From Mesotaenium endlicherianum (taxonomy: Eukaryota; Streptophyta; Zygnematophyceae; Zygnematales; Mesotaeniaceae): a stretch of 34,276 nucleotides of DNA. Of the stretch, positions 10,408-22,343 are shown one piece after another. The notes beneath the pieces were generated by a model. That model worked only from the letters and a program-made list of their open reading frames with translations, did not search any database and had not been told where the DNA came from. The translations under genes were made by a program, and so were the position numbers. Every line of letters begins with the position of its first letter. Position 1 is the first letter of the stretch. The stretch covers positions 448,440-482,715 of the forward strand of contig WELA01003352.1 of assembly GCA_009602735.1 (NCBI GenBank). Reading direction: 5' to 3'.

Positions 10408-12880
10408 TAAGCAGCATTTACACGCAGTTATATAGAGCCAGGTTTTGGGGTGTTGTGAAGATTCTATGTGGCCTTTGAAGTTTCTCGTCGATTCAAAAGG
10501 GAGCAGCCTGGCGGTGACAAGCTTTGCAAAGGGCGGCCAGGTAGAAGAACCGCCTCAAAGCAAACTTGCTGTAGAGTTGCAACTCATCCTGCCTGAGCTC
10601 CAGAGGACCGTACATGCTTGGGTGGTGAAGGAAAGGAAAGAGCAGGCATGTCAAGTTGGTTGCCCTTGGCCACGCAGAAGGTGCTTGAGTAAAGCAAAAA
10701 AATGTGCAGTCAATCTGCAACATGTAAGGTAATCTGATTTGAGATGTGTCTATATGACAGCTCAAATGGAGCCTCAAGATAGGAGGCAGCAATCTGTGGA
10801 AAAAAATGGTACCTCATGCATAGCGTATGGGTTGAAAGATCTCCATTTTCAATTCAGGCGTCATAGTGAATCCAGAAAAGAAAGAATTGAATTAAGTCAA
10901 CACCTATTATTGCGCTTGCTCTTAACGTTTCTAATCTGAACACAAAGATAAATGTTCGGACAATTAGACGTAGATTAAAGTGTCCTACTTTTCCTTTCTT
11001 AGTACTTTTACCTTTCATGGTCCAACCAACGATTTGTCTTAGTGTTCCTACCTTGATTGTCGAGCGCGTAAGACATCTTATATCTTACTCCGTCTAAATG
11101 AACAGTCTTGCCACTGTCAAATGTTTGACCATAAAAACATATAGCTAAGGAGTTTAAGAATTTGAGACCGGATAGCACAACTTGTACAACTTGTTTGCTT
11201 TATCCCATTCATGTGCACGATAGGTTGGTATATGTAGTAAAGCAGGCGGGAGGAACGTTGTGAAGGATGAAAAAAATTAAAAAACAAACCCATCAGGGAA
11301 CCATAAAATAGGTCGACGAGGGCCCCAAAGAATGCCCTCCGGAGGCCTTCTGTGGCCAGCGTGGATTGCACCCGGTTCAGAGTGTATTCTGACAAATTCT
11401 CTGGCACTCTGAAGACCTTTGGGAAGGGAGACATTCTTGTTTCGTAACTTTGGTTCAAAATCTGCTCCAGACAACTACTTGATTCCAGCAATTGTTTTTG
11501 CTAGGATTTGAACGCCGACTGGGAGTTGCATTAGAATTTTCAAAATGAGACTGTTTGCACTCCCACCCAGCGGACCCAATTTCAATATCAGTTTTGTCGA
11601 TCAATCTTGGCCAAATAAAGACTTGCAGATTAAAGGTGAGAAGTTTTAGTACAAGATGTACAAGAAAAACGAAGTGAGGAAACATGGCAATATGATATCA
11701 AGTATTTCTGAAGTCGATTCAATAGGTAGAGCATTAAGTAAACAGATTAATATATCATAGCAATCCTTGTATCAATTATTCTTGAGTATAAATACACCTA
11801 CATATCTATTCCACCGTTGAATACGTATAGATTTCAAGATGTCATCGATGAGATAGACCGTTTGAGGAAGTTTGGGTTCCAAAAATTTGTCGTAAACTTA
11901 AGACAAACAAAGTCAAATGAGCGATCGAGTCGAAGATAGAGATTTGACTCTCTTTTCGTCAATGCATAACAAATTCCCGATCGACCCCACATCTTGATCT
12001 GTGGCAGTTGGGAGGTCGAATGCCTGTCAAGCTGTGTGTATCAGCGAGTGTACGTGTTGTCATGGTTGGTCATGAGAATGCACGACACAAAACCCGTCAC
12101 ATAGATATCGTGGGCCCCCCTTTTCATACGGCACTTCTCAACAGCTTCTTTCGTACAAAGCGAGAGAGGTGCAAAAACCAGCAGAAACGATGAGTTTTCG
12201 TCGGTCTCACACCCCTAGGGTGCTAAATTGTACGGCTCTACTGTGTGAGTGGCGGCAGCTTGGGCCCGGCCTGGCCCCGATGGGTATGGATTGTCTTGGA
12301 TTGTCTGGCCCAGTCATGCCCATGATATCTGATTTCACACAACTTCGCACGCGTTGTCATCGACATGGCGTGAGACGTCAGTCGTGGTTTTGCGAGGCCG
12401 TAGTGGGGCGCTAATCTCACAGCGTCGAGGTTTCGAACATATCTTCGATCACTCTCGTCGGGGGTGCTTGTAGTGCTTTGTCGGAGGTCCCCGCCATTGC
12501 GCTGGACGTCACTCTGTTATTAGACCCGTGCAGAATAGACCAGCTTGCGGATGGATGCTGTCTGCGAGGTTGTCAACTTGAATAATCACATTCGGTCAAG
12601 CTGTGTTCCCCGAAGTAGTTGTCTTGCTTGCATGACTCTGATAGCATGACTGTTAGCGTTGATTTACAATGCAAGTCTGCAACTTTTTGACGTCTGATAG
12701 CCAGTCGAAAGACAGACGTGAGCTACTGCCGAGACGACCGGAAAAGCATAATGATATTTTATAAGGCGACCTGATTAAGTACTGGGTTAAATGCTAGACT
12801 AAAATCGGCGTGGGAGAGCGAAGTGGGGACTGTGAGTGCGCTGATGCTGAGAAGACTACCAGTTCGTCTGCGCAAGCTTA
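10219..12880. other. MED28 3' flank and intergenic region
   Basis: A (CA)n microsatellite lies at 10368-10408. Open stretches include 10445-10732 (+), perhaps MED28 3' UTR, with a TGTAA near 10724. On the minus strand, 11117-11491 contains an exon-like segment (LATEGLRRAFFGALVDLFYG) that I cannot assign. From 10.9 to 12.0 kb the DNA is AT-rich with no other feature. The last few hundred bases form the upstream region of the reductase. Confidence 0.4.
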
Positions 12881-15800
12881 ATGGCTCTTACCAGCATGCA
12901 TTCTGTGTGCACGACCTTGCCTGCAACTCCTACAACAAGTCTCTTTAGCTCATCTCATCCTTCAGATAAGAGCAACTCGATTTGTGCTCAGCCAGCTGCA
13001 TATTTCCACAAGCAACTGCCAGAAACTCATACGAAGAAAACACTAAAGAGCTCATCACTCAATGGATCAGCTGTCTCGGGCAAGAAGAAGCAGCTTATTC
13101 ATCAGAAGAGCCTACTGAATATCACATGTGATGCTTTACCAAAACTCGAAAGCGAGAGTGATGTTGATGGTATCACAATTGCAGCTAGACGCACTGTAGT
13201 AGAGAGAGTGGGCAACAGTGCACCTAATGGGACAGCAAAGGCTACAATGAACAGGGTCGTGAATGGTGCCTCTAAGGGGGACGGAAATGGAGCATCTTTC
13301 GCCACTCACTTGGACTCAGGCAAGAGGGTTACCAATGGTAAATTGAATGGAGTGACCAATGGTGTAGCCAATGGCGTTGCGACAAAATTGGTAGCGAATA
13401 ATGTTGCTTACCCCAAAGTCCTTATTGACTGGGTCGACGAGGAGGAGAAACTTGAAAGACGGGCAGACGACAAGGAGTCAACTTTTCCTATCTCAGGATC
13501 TCGAATTGTAGATTATTTGAGAGGCAAGAACATTCTGCTCACTGGTGCTACTGGATTCCTCGCAAAAGGTAAGCTCACCCGAGTCCTTCTTGAGGCACTC
13601 CTAAGTGTCCAACTTTTGACAGAGCATTAGAGAGACCACCCTATTACATGGGATGCTTTATCGTCAGTTACTGCATAAAGGTTTCTGGTAAAAGAGTCTG
13701 TACCTAGCTGGACTGCATGAAGGGTCTAAGCTCCTGCTCCCACTTGGGTGCAGAAATGAGCTGAACCTTCCTTTCCGTTCTTCATTGTGTGCAGCACTCG
13801 TCGAGAAGATCCTGAGGGAGCAGCCAGACGTGGGACACATATATCTCGTCATTCAGCCTCGTTCCACCGCATCTGCGACGCAGAGGCTTGAAGGGCAGGT
13901 GCATACCACTGATCCGCATTCCTCATTCTGTTCTTTCTGCAGACTCCCTGGTGTCATGTTGGTTCCCCATCCAGGCAGTCTACGGCCTAGCTGCATCTCA
14001 AAAGTTGGCACATGCATGCATGCATGCCTGGATGATCCGGCTCTCAGCAGCACCCTGCCAATTGAAGTGACATGATGATGACCTCGCACACCCCAAAGCC
14101 CAAGCACAAGCACAAGCCCAAGCCCAGGCATGAGCATAAGCACAAGCGCGCAAGCACACGCACAAGCACCTTTGTAACAGTAGCTCGCGAGCAAAAGCCA
14201 AGACCCAAGCACCTTTGCAGCGGTAGCTTCTGCCGTTGTGAGGTTTTTGACGAGTGAGCCTTCTGACGAGTGAATCTTCTGACGAGTGCTCTAGGCTTCA
14301 GCCCTTTCTTCCAGGCCATGTGCGTCGTTTGCGAGCGGTTCCTGTCCCTGACAGCCGCCTTCTGCTGCGCCTTCCTGCTCTGCCTTCTGCTTCTTACAGG
14401 TAATTGGCTCCCAGATATTTGACCTGCTACGAGACGCTCACTCGGACGACTATGCCGACTTTATGTCTCAGAAGCTGACAGCTGTCTCCGGAAGCCTCTC
14501 CCAAGAGGACCTCGGTATCGACCCCCACGTGCTGGCGGAGCTGGCCGGCACCGTCGACGTCATTGTCAACTCGGCGGCCACCACTACGTTCGATGAGCGG
14601 TGCGCATCTGCCTCTCAATGTTGCTCTTCCTTTTACAGCAGACCGGGGCTAGTAGAGTGGGTCATAGATTCTCTGCTGGTAATGACATTACTATATATAT
14701 ACATATACATATATACATATGTATATCCATCACTGAAACGCCATCACTGTTGGAAGCTGCTGAGGTTGCTCCTGAGGCTGCCTCCGGGAGCTGCTGATTT
14801 GGAAGGAGGTTGAAGCGAATTCGAAGTGAAGCGCCAGGTGGCAGCTAGATGTGATGCTTGTGCAGGTACGACGTGTCGCTGGGGATCAACACACGCGGTA
14901 GCCAGCGCCTGCTGGAGTTTGCCAAGAGCTGCAAAAAGCTGCAGCTCCTGGTCCAGATCTCCACCGGTGGGTTGAGTCCCTTCTCCCCTCCCTGTGCATC
15001 GTCTGCCGCGCCTCCACGACTGTGACGTGGAGTGGAGTGGAGTTCAGCAAAGTCCTGTGTGATCTCTTGCAAATTTTTACTGCGTTCTCTTTCTGTGCCC
15101 GCAGCTTGTTCAATGTGGTGGTGGAAACCAGGGAGCAGGCGATGTGGCACTTTGCAAGCCGGCTGACAACGCCGTTGCTTGCCTCTGCTCTGTGCGCGTG
15201 CGTGTGCGTGTGCATGCGTGCGCGCGCCTGTGCAGCTTACACCAACGGCAAGAGGGAGGGCCATGCCGCAGAGAAGCCCTTCTTCCAGGGGGAGTCAGTG
15301 GCACGCGAGCTGGCGGGCGGCAAGGAGGGCCCCCGCGTCGACGTGGCCGCGGAGATCGCGCTCGCCCAGCGCGTGCTTGCGGAGGCGGAGGAGGAGGCGC
15401 GCGCCATGGAGGAGGCGGAGGGCCCCGCCTTCGTCACCAAGCGCATGATGGCGCTCGGGCTGGAAAGGTCCGTGCTGTCATGCTGTTGCGCTGTCGTGTT
15501 GTCCCTTTCCTGGCAGAGGGCACTTCCCGCTCAGAGGGAACCTCCTAAGAGGGATGGTGACGGCCCAGCTCTCCGCGACAGCGCCTGGAGTGCATGCAGG
15601 CATGCAGGCATGCAGGCATGCAGGCCTGGAGCTTCTCATGTTCTTGCTCATGCTCATGCTCGTGCTCGTGCTCTTGCTCATGCCTGTGCTGATGCCCGTG
15701 CTCGTGCCCTTGCCCATGCTCCTGCTCCTGCTCCTGCTTCTGTATGCCATACCCTTGCTGCTTTTGTTAGTGTGGTTGCTGTTGCGACTCGTCGTTCGCG

Positions 15801-16118
15801 GCAAGCTAGCTCTCTGTGCGCTCAGGGCAGGCCCCTGGTGCCCCTGTGCTGCTGCTGCTGCTGCCAGGTGTCGAGTCACGGCAGGCCGCACGCGCTGTTT
15901 GACACGCATGCAGTCAGGCTATCGATGCGTCAATCCATCGCGCAAATCAAGTCGCCAGTTCCAGAGCTCCTGAGGACCGGAGGGTCTCATTTCAACAGTG
16001 CCCTGCTCCTGCGTGACAGCCACACCTGCCCGGTCCTACCCTGCCCTGCCCTGACGTGCGCTGCCCTGCCTTGCGCTGCCCAGATCCACTCTGACCTGCT
16101 CTGACCTGCCCCCAGTGT

Positions 16119-16185
<67 letters not shown>

Positions 16186-16343
16186 NNNNNNNNNNNNNNN
16201 NNNNNNNNNNNNNNNNNNNNNNNNNNNNNNNNNNNNNNNNNNNNNNNNNNNNNNNNNNNNNNNNNNNNNNNNNNNNNNNNNNNNNNNNNNNNNNNNNNNN
16301 NNNNNNNNNNNNNNNNNNNNNNNNNNNNNNNNNNNNNNNNNNN

Positions 16344-16402
<59 letters not shown>

Positions 16403-19205
16403 GCAATCTCCACGGTGTCGCTCGTGTGCGCGCGTGCAGAGCCAACATGCACGGGTGGCAGGACGTGTACGTGTTCACCAAGGCCATGGCGGAGATGTGC
16501 CTCTCGGAGGCGCGCCACGAGCTGCCCATCGTGGTGGTGCGCCCCAGCATCGTGGAGAGCGCCGTCACAGAGCCCATGACGGGCTGGATGGAGGGCATCA
16601 GGTCAGTCCGCCCTGCCGCCCAGCCAGCCACCCAGCCAGCCGCCCGGCCAGGCCAGCCAGCCAAGCAGCCAGCCAGAAGGCCCATTGTGTGTCTTGCTGC
16701 CATGCCTGTGCTAGTTGGCCCCCTCAGTCTCGCCTGTGCCTGTGGAGGAGGAGCTTAGAGGCTGACTCCGTCGGCTGTAGCACTGCACTGGCTGTGGTTG
16801 GGGCTAGGGTGTGAGTTGATTCTCGCACTTGGGACTCGCTCGTTTGTCAGTGTGTAGCAAACGCTTCTCGGCACACACACGTCTCTGGCGAGGCCTGCGT
16901 GGGGTTATCTGTCACTGCGTGCTGGCAACCGAGATGTGTGTGGTGTCCTTCCTCTTCCGAAGAGCGTCGCCTGGTACATTGGTACTTTATAATGCAAATT
17001 GGCCCTGCAAGCTACCGAGTGCATTACATATGAAAATATTGTTATTCCCTCTTTTTCTTTCCCTTTGTTCTTCTTTCCGGCGGCGACGTGGCTGCAGGAT
17101 GTGCGACCCGGTGTTCATCGCCTACGGCAAGGGCCAGCTGGCGGGCTTTTTGGCCGACAAGAGCGGAGTCCTCGATTTGGTGGGCCTCCACTGCCCTCCT
17201 TCTCATGCTTGCAATCTTCCCTGAGCGTGCTTTGCCCGCGTGGACAATGAGTGGTGCATGCGTGTTGGTTGGGTACAGTGCATGTGTCGTATTGCTTGCG
17301 CATGGATACGGAGTATGACGGCTGCATGTGGTTCTAAGGTTCATGCTCCCAGCGGTCCACGCCTGTCTGTGCACGTCTGAGTGCGTCTGCATTTGACCGT
17401 GTGCATACATGTGTCCAACCGGAAAGCTGTGACTTAGTTGGCATGGACGGAGACTGTGGTATGCAATCTATCTCTGCCCTGCCCTTACCTGCTCTGGAAA
17501 TGAAATTCACCTCCCTCCACTGGTAGCAGCAGAGGCACGCCACTGGAGGCTTCTTCCCTCCCCCCCCCCAACCCCTCCCCCCCTTCCCCCCTTCTGGTGA
17601 AGCCTTCACCGATTGTGAGTGAGGAGAGAGGGACTGGGATGTCGTGCACGTGGACCAAAAAAAATGGCCGAGTCTGACAGTCATGGAGTGCCCTCCTCCC
17701 CCCCCCCCCCCCCCNCTAACAGGTGCCGGTCGACTACGTGATCAACGCAATCCTGGCGACGCTGCCCAAGAACGCCGGGAGGCCGGGCTTGACGGTGTAC
17801 CAGGTGGCGACATCTGTCGCCAACCCGCTAGTCATTAGCCGCGCCGCCGAGGCCATCACCGACCACTTCGTCGAGGCCCCCATGATGGACCGCCACGGCC
17901 AGCCCGTGCAGGTGAAACCCATCAAAGTGTTCGACAGCCGCCTCGCCTTCACCCTCCACATGCTGCTCAAGTACCAGCTCCCCTTCCAGGTAAGCGGGAC
18001 ACTTACGCAGGCACGCACGCACGCCATTCACGTGCAGCGCCCCTACACAGCATCCCCCCCCCCCCCCTCGGGGACCTTGTTTCCTTCTTTCTGGCCCCCG
18101 TTCCCTGTTCGCTCTGGCGGTCCGACATGTGCTGGTACTCTTGCTTTCTTCGTGCCCTGCATGGTCGTCGCTCTCGGGATAGACCCGCTCTGCCAGTGAA
18201 GACGGAACTGCATGCGCGACAGGTCCCGACGGACCTGCAGCCCACGTCGCGGACAGGTGCCAATGTAAGGGACTGACAGACAGACCGACCGACTGACTGA
18301 CCGACCGACGTGGTTGACGACCAACGTGACTGACGACTAACATGACCAATGAACCGCCGTGACTGACTGGCCGACCGACCTGTCGTCCTCTCGTGCGTTC
18401 GTGCGTGCGTGCCCGCAGTTCCAGAGGCTCTTCCAGCCGAGCACGGGGATGGTGCAGAAGCGCAACAACATCATGCTCAAGACCATGCAGCAGCTGCTCC
18501 ACCTCGCTGGCATCTACGCCCCCTACACCTTCTACAACTGCAGGTACTCTCTCGTGCACGTGCACGTGCGCGCGCGCTCTTGCTCTTCTTGTCGTCCTGG
18601 CATCTGGCTATGCTACACTTCCAGCGAGTCCAAGGACAGCTGCCCTGGCCCCTTCCGGACTTCGCTCTGCATGGCCTCTCCTCCTCGTTCATCCCCATCT
18701 TTGCAGATGTGAGGCTTGTGAGGCTTGCTCTTGTCCTTTTGCGCCAAGCGAATTCGCTTGCATTGGATTGCTTGCTCTGCTGCCAGACCCTGTTGAATAC
18801 CCCGCATGCTGCTCCGCTAGCTTGTATTGTGGCTGTCTTATAATATAATTATATGTCAGTTGTGAGAGCTTCAATAGCAGGTCAGGGACGATGTTTTGGA
18901 TGGCGCGGGGATTGCTTTTGGTGGGAATTGTTGACCCAACCATCGCTGCCGGCCTGTGCACCCCCCTCTGTGCTCTGTGCTTTGCTGATACTTCGCTCTG
19001 CTGCCCCCTCCGTGCTCTGCGCACTCTGCCGTGCAGGTTCGACGCGAGCAACACGCAGCAGCTGTTTGCGGAGCTCTCGCCGGAAGACCAGAAGCGCTTC
19101 AACTTTGACCTCACGCAGATTGAGTGGCACCACTACCTGACTAAGGTGCACCTGCCCGGGCTGCGCAAGTTTGTCCTGAAAGGCAGAGGCAGCAAGCTGT
19201 CCTGA
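12881..19205 (+). CDS. Fatty acyl reductase (alcohol-forming), MS2/FAR2-like
   Basis: Ten exons: 12881-13568, 13795-13898, 14400-14599, 14866-14966, 15236-15467, 16440-16601, 17098-17179, 17723-17989, 18419-18543 and 19037-19205. All phases agree and encode 709 residues. Residues 1-70 are Ser/Thr-rich with few acids, like a plastid transit peptide. Residues 116-166 form a low-complexity Asn-Gly tract. The Rossmann motif TGATGFLAK is at 221-229, followed by VNSAATTTFDERYDVSLGIN, STAYTNGK, and the catalytic YxxxK as Y452-VFT-K456. Next come VVVRPSIVESAVTEPMTGW and the C-terminal FAR_C domain (YAPYTFYNCRFDASNTQQLF, LPGLRKFVLKGRG). These enzymes reduce acyl-CoA or acyl-ACP to fatty alcohol with NADPH; plastid MS2-type members feed sporopollenin-like wall polymers. 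An in-frame TGA at 12848 supports the start. The tail SKLS is not a canonical peroxisomal signal. Exon 1 is AT-richer than the rest. Confidence 0.93.
13300..13390 (+). repeat. In-frame repeat coding for Asn-Gly units
   Basis: Degenerate copies of AATGGnGT-like units within reductase exon 1 encode the NG-rich linker (NGKLNGVTNGVANGVA) between the putative transit peptide and the Rossmann fold. It is probably a disordered spacer. Confidence 0.7.
14092..14176 (+). repeat. Degenerate AAGCAC/AAGCCC minisatellite, FAR intron 2
   Basis: Hexamer-based repeat (CACAAG, CCCAAG, CATAAG variants) in the second intron of the reductase. It keeps several frames open and so generates spurious ORFs on both strands. 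Confidence 0.8.
15596..15750 (+). repeat. GCAGGCAT octamer and CTCNTG hexamer repeats, FAR intron 5
   Basis: Four GCATGCAG-type octamers at about 15597-15630 are followed by CTCATG, CTCGTG and CCCGTG hexamers to about 15750. They lie in the intron after exon 15236-15467 and account for the long open frame 15022-16104. Confidence 0.8.
16119..16399 (+). repeat. (TC)n microsatellite with assembly gap
   Basis: Long TC repeat interrupted by 158 Ns (16186-16343), inside reductase intron 5 and close to the acceptor at 16438-16439. The true repeat length is unknown. A (CTGCC)n-like stretch precedes it at 16022-16110. Confidence 0.95.
17695..17715 (+). repeat. Poly-C tract at a 3' splice site
   Basis: A C run ending in one N sits a few bases before the CTAACAG acceptor of reductase exon 17723-17989, so it appears to serve as the polypyrimidine tract. 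Similar C runs are at 17552-17590 and 18053-18068. Confidence 0.8.
18268..18382 (+). repeat. GACC/GACT tetranucleotide repeat, FAR intron 8
   Basis: Degenerate GACT, GACC and GACG units (for example GACTGACCGACCGACG) in the intron before exon 18419-18543. Confidence 0.8.
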
Positions 19206-20083
19206 AGAGGGGTGGCTCTCTTGCCATGCGCCGCAGAGTTGCTCCGCGGGTTTATGTGAGGAAATTTTATAAATAAGTACATACATTTGTTGCTACAGGT
19301 AGATAAGATAATGATGTATCAAAGAACGCGTCAGAATTTGCCAGCTCGTAGTAGTCTTTTCCGTCTTCCCAGCACGCCCCTATTCTTTCAGAAATCTCAT
19401 GACTCGAGCTAAGTATGTTATTCTTTTTACGGCTCTGTTGAGCTGGAAACTTTTCGCTGCAAGAGCCCATGCTTAGTTGGCATAACACTCTGCTATGATC
19501 CTACTTGTTTTGGAATATGAATATTCCAAACACACCTGTCATTGTCGCCCACATACAAACCTCAATTTAGTGTACAGGTAGCCTTGTACATACACCACTT
19601 CACTTGCTACTAGACCCTCGGAATCATATGTTTGTCTGAGCTGACCATCCACTTCATGCTTAGCATGGATATGCATTCATGTTTTGATTTGCAAAAATAT
19701 GCAATGTGGTTGAGGACACAAGAAAGACCTTCTTGGAGTTGTTGCACTTTTTTAATTAATGTACATGACTCAGAACTCCACCGCATGCCTAAGCTACATT
19801 GCAGGCTTGAAGCTTATCATGAATATGGCGAAGAGGCATCCGGCCATTGATTTTCATGATATAGAATCTGATGCAACTTGTGTCTAAATTTTGACAAAAC
19901 TTCTAAACCTTGGTGCAGAAAAATAAATTAATCAATGGTTAATCATATTTAAGACCAATTTTACTGTGAATGCTCAGTAACCAAAATGACTCTATATGAG
20001 CAGATATGAAATTAGTGTGACTAATATATGGCATGGCCAGTTCAAATTGATCATTGCATAATTCATGTCTTCAAATTCATTCA
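19206..20083. other. Reductase 3' flank, AT-rich
   Basis: It probably begins with the reductase 3' UTR. GC content drops abruptly after about 19.25 kb. No gene or repeat was recognised. Confidence 0.5.
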
Positions 20084-20420
20084 AATTGAAGGTTTGCGAC
20101 ATGAAATGTCGCAAACCAAAGTTTGACAAAGTGTTTAAATTTGATCGATTTCACACGTGTTGTGTCTCATCGACAAACGAAACCCTCATAAGGCTTCTCG
20201 TTGCAAAGAAGCCCCATTGCAGCAGGAAGGTAGTTGCTACACATACCCGTGTAGACATTGAATGCCGAGACTTACTCAAACAATCTTATGTCAGGCATAC
20301 AAAATCGCTTGATAGAGTACCATAGATCCGCAAACATATTGCATACTACTACTCCTACTATTCTTCCTAATATCATCTTCTTTCATTCGAAATCAGGCAA
20401 TTTGAACACAAATTGTCAAA
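20084..20420 (+). repeat. Dispersed hairpin repeat, copy B
   Basis: Second copy of the element at 3933-4507, same orientation. Blocks are 20084-20248 and 20341-20420, with a 92-bp spacer. The perfect 12-bp stem is kept at 20091-20117. Compared with copy A there is a 2-bp insertion (TGTG) and only a few substitutions, so the copies are young or under constraint. Confidence 0.85.
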
Positions 20421-22343
20421 CATACAAAGTTGATGTGAGGTGACTAGTTTTGAAAAATTGACCACAAATTAAGCCCATCAGTGGAATAATGGGATGATGG
20501 CTCCTTCCAACATTTGGGGGCGCATTGCAACACTATTCCAATTTCGCCATCAACTTTTTGATTTTTAAGGCCATAATAGCCCTCGGGTTTGCATAGGAAA
20601 TCAATGAAACGGTAATCTTTGCACACGACTTGCAATCCTTGCGAAAAGAATCAACGATATTGAAAAGCCGCAGCCACTTTGCAACCCCAAGAGTGGAACA
20701 ATGAGCATCAGTTGCCTACTGACGTCTCGTCAATGCCTCAGAGGAGACAACCATGATATCCAATTAAGCATTGAGTTTAATAATGTCCTTTGAATCCACT
20801 CCTTGGCTGCAACATCGGACTGCAGCAGCAACAGCAACAGCAGAGAAGAGGTCATGCAAAGTGTTACAAAACTTCCTGAACCTAAGTAACTGCTTCCTTG
20901 ACAGTAACGGATTACATCAAACAGCTTTGGGAGCTAAAGAATTACGAACCCAGACACAATACCATGAGGAAAACAGTATGTACACCAAAAGTATGGAAGC
21001 TGTACCGGAGAATAGCGGATACCGGATAGCAAATACCGGATAGTGCACTCCACAACAATTCATTGTGGGACAAGACCTGAATCTAGCCATGCACATTCAG
21101 GAGAAGAGGCACACTGCGCCCTATTCTACGTCCTTCCAATGCTACTTTGCACACGTACAAGAGCGAGCCTCAAACTTCCCCCAGGTGGCAGGCGCAAGGT
21201 GGTGCTTGTCCTCGAGCATCAGCAGCCGCCAGGCAGATCCTCAGGAGGACACACATCAGACTTGTGGCTAGCCTTGGCGCTTTCGTAAATTCTAAATGAG
21301 GTTGGTTCCCCTTGGGAGCTAGATCGGGTTGGTTTGCACAGCTGCATCCAGGTGGCAATACCATGCCACAATTGCGACGCCAGGGGGCGCCAGGTGGTCG
21401 TGCAGGCTTCGAGAGGTGACTTGGCTGCGGCGCTCGAGGCGCCAGGTGGCCTTTTCTGCAGAGGCAAGTATCCCATGCTAACATCATGCCATGCCAGAGG
21501 CAGAGCCAGACCCAGAGCCAAAGGCAGATCCGGAGCCGGGCTGGAGTCGGAGCCGACCAGTCATTCAGCTGGCACAGCCCACTTCTTGCCAGGTAAGCTC
21601 GGAGCCCGCTAACACGCTTGTCTGTAGTTCCGTTGTACTTCTGCTTCTATACTGCTGCCCATGGTCGCCTCCTCACGCCTTGTACGCGCAACGAGGGGGA
21701 CGGGAGACACCGCAGCCGACAGCGGCATACGGAGCGCACCGATGCGCAAGAAGGCCAGGAAAAGAAGCGGCATTGCAGATACACACACCTGAGACAGCTC
21801 TCACTGGACAACTCAATCTGCCAAGCTCAGTGCGCTTGGGGGACCCCGAAGTACGAAGACAGAGCATGCTACTTAAGAGGAGAAGAGAGGCTCTCTTCTG
21901 CCCCCCGCTCCTAAGATGGGAACGCCTCACGCCTGCAATGCACACGCGTTCGCAACTGCAGGCGCCTGTCCCTAATATCACAAGCCCAGCGAGCAGACTA
22001 CAGCACAACTGTAGGGAGCTTGCTGGGAGGCAAAATATCAGAGAAAAACTGGAAAAGGGAGAGTGCAAGAGAAAGAGGGGGCTGCGGGGGGGGAGGGTGC
22101 AAAGAGAAAGGGGGGCCAAGGGGGGGGGATGCAAACAAAGAGAATGCTGCTGCTTCATGTCCCTGCAATTTTTCTGTAGTATGTACATTTGCCTCCCAAG
22201 CCGGGTCCTCAGCTGCTATGCCAGCAGACAGCAACTGGCGCCAACACCCTCGTCAGCAAACTACACAAGATGCGGACGGCGGCGGCCGGCGAGTGGTGAG
22301 GACAGGGGGCAAGTGCGGGCAAGTCTCCCAAGTGGCAGCCTCC
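20421..22343. other. Intergenic region with CCAGGTGG cluster
   Basis: No recognised gene. TACCGGATAG-type short tandem units lie at 21007-21045. Four CCAGGTGG motifs lie at 21181, 21348, 21390 and 21442. A GC-rich stretch at 21489-21594 ends in a perfect donor CCAG|GTAAGC and could be an orphan exon, but its Gln/Pro/Glu hexamer repeats make that doubtful. G-rich runs lie at 22078-22130. The part below 22344 is the 3' flank of the minus-strand ABC gene. Confidence 0.45.

Noticed and set aside
11117..11491. Minus-strand membrane-protein-like frame
   Set aside because: One hydrophobic segment reads well, but no splice partner or family was found; noted only within the intergenic entry.
15022..16104. 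360-codon open frame on the plus strand
   Set aside because: It overlaps a real reductase exon in part but otherwise reads through introns made of CTCNTG and CTGCC repeats. The real exon is bounded by conserved motifs and phase-matched splice sites.
16115..16758. Long Ser-Leu and Arg-Glu frames
   Set aside because: They are translations of the TC repeat and the N gap.
19191..19205. C-terminal SKL peroxisomal signal on the reductase
   Set aside because: The protein ends SKLS, so SKL is not terminal.
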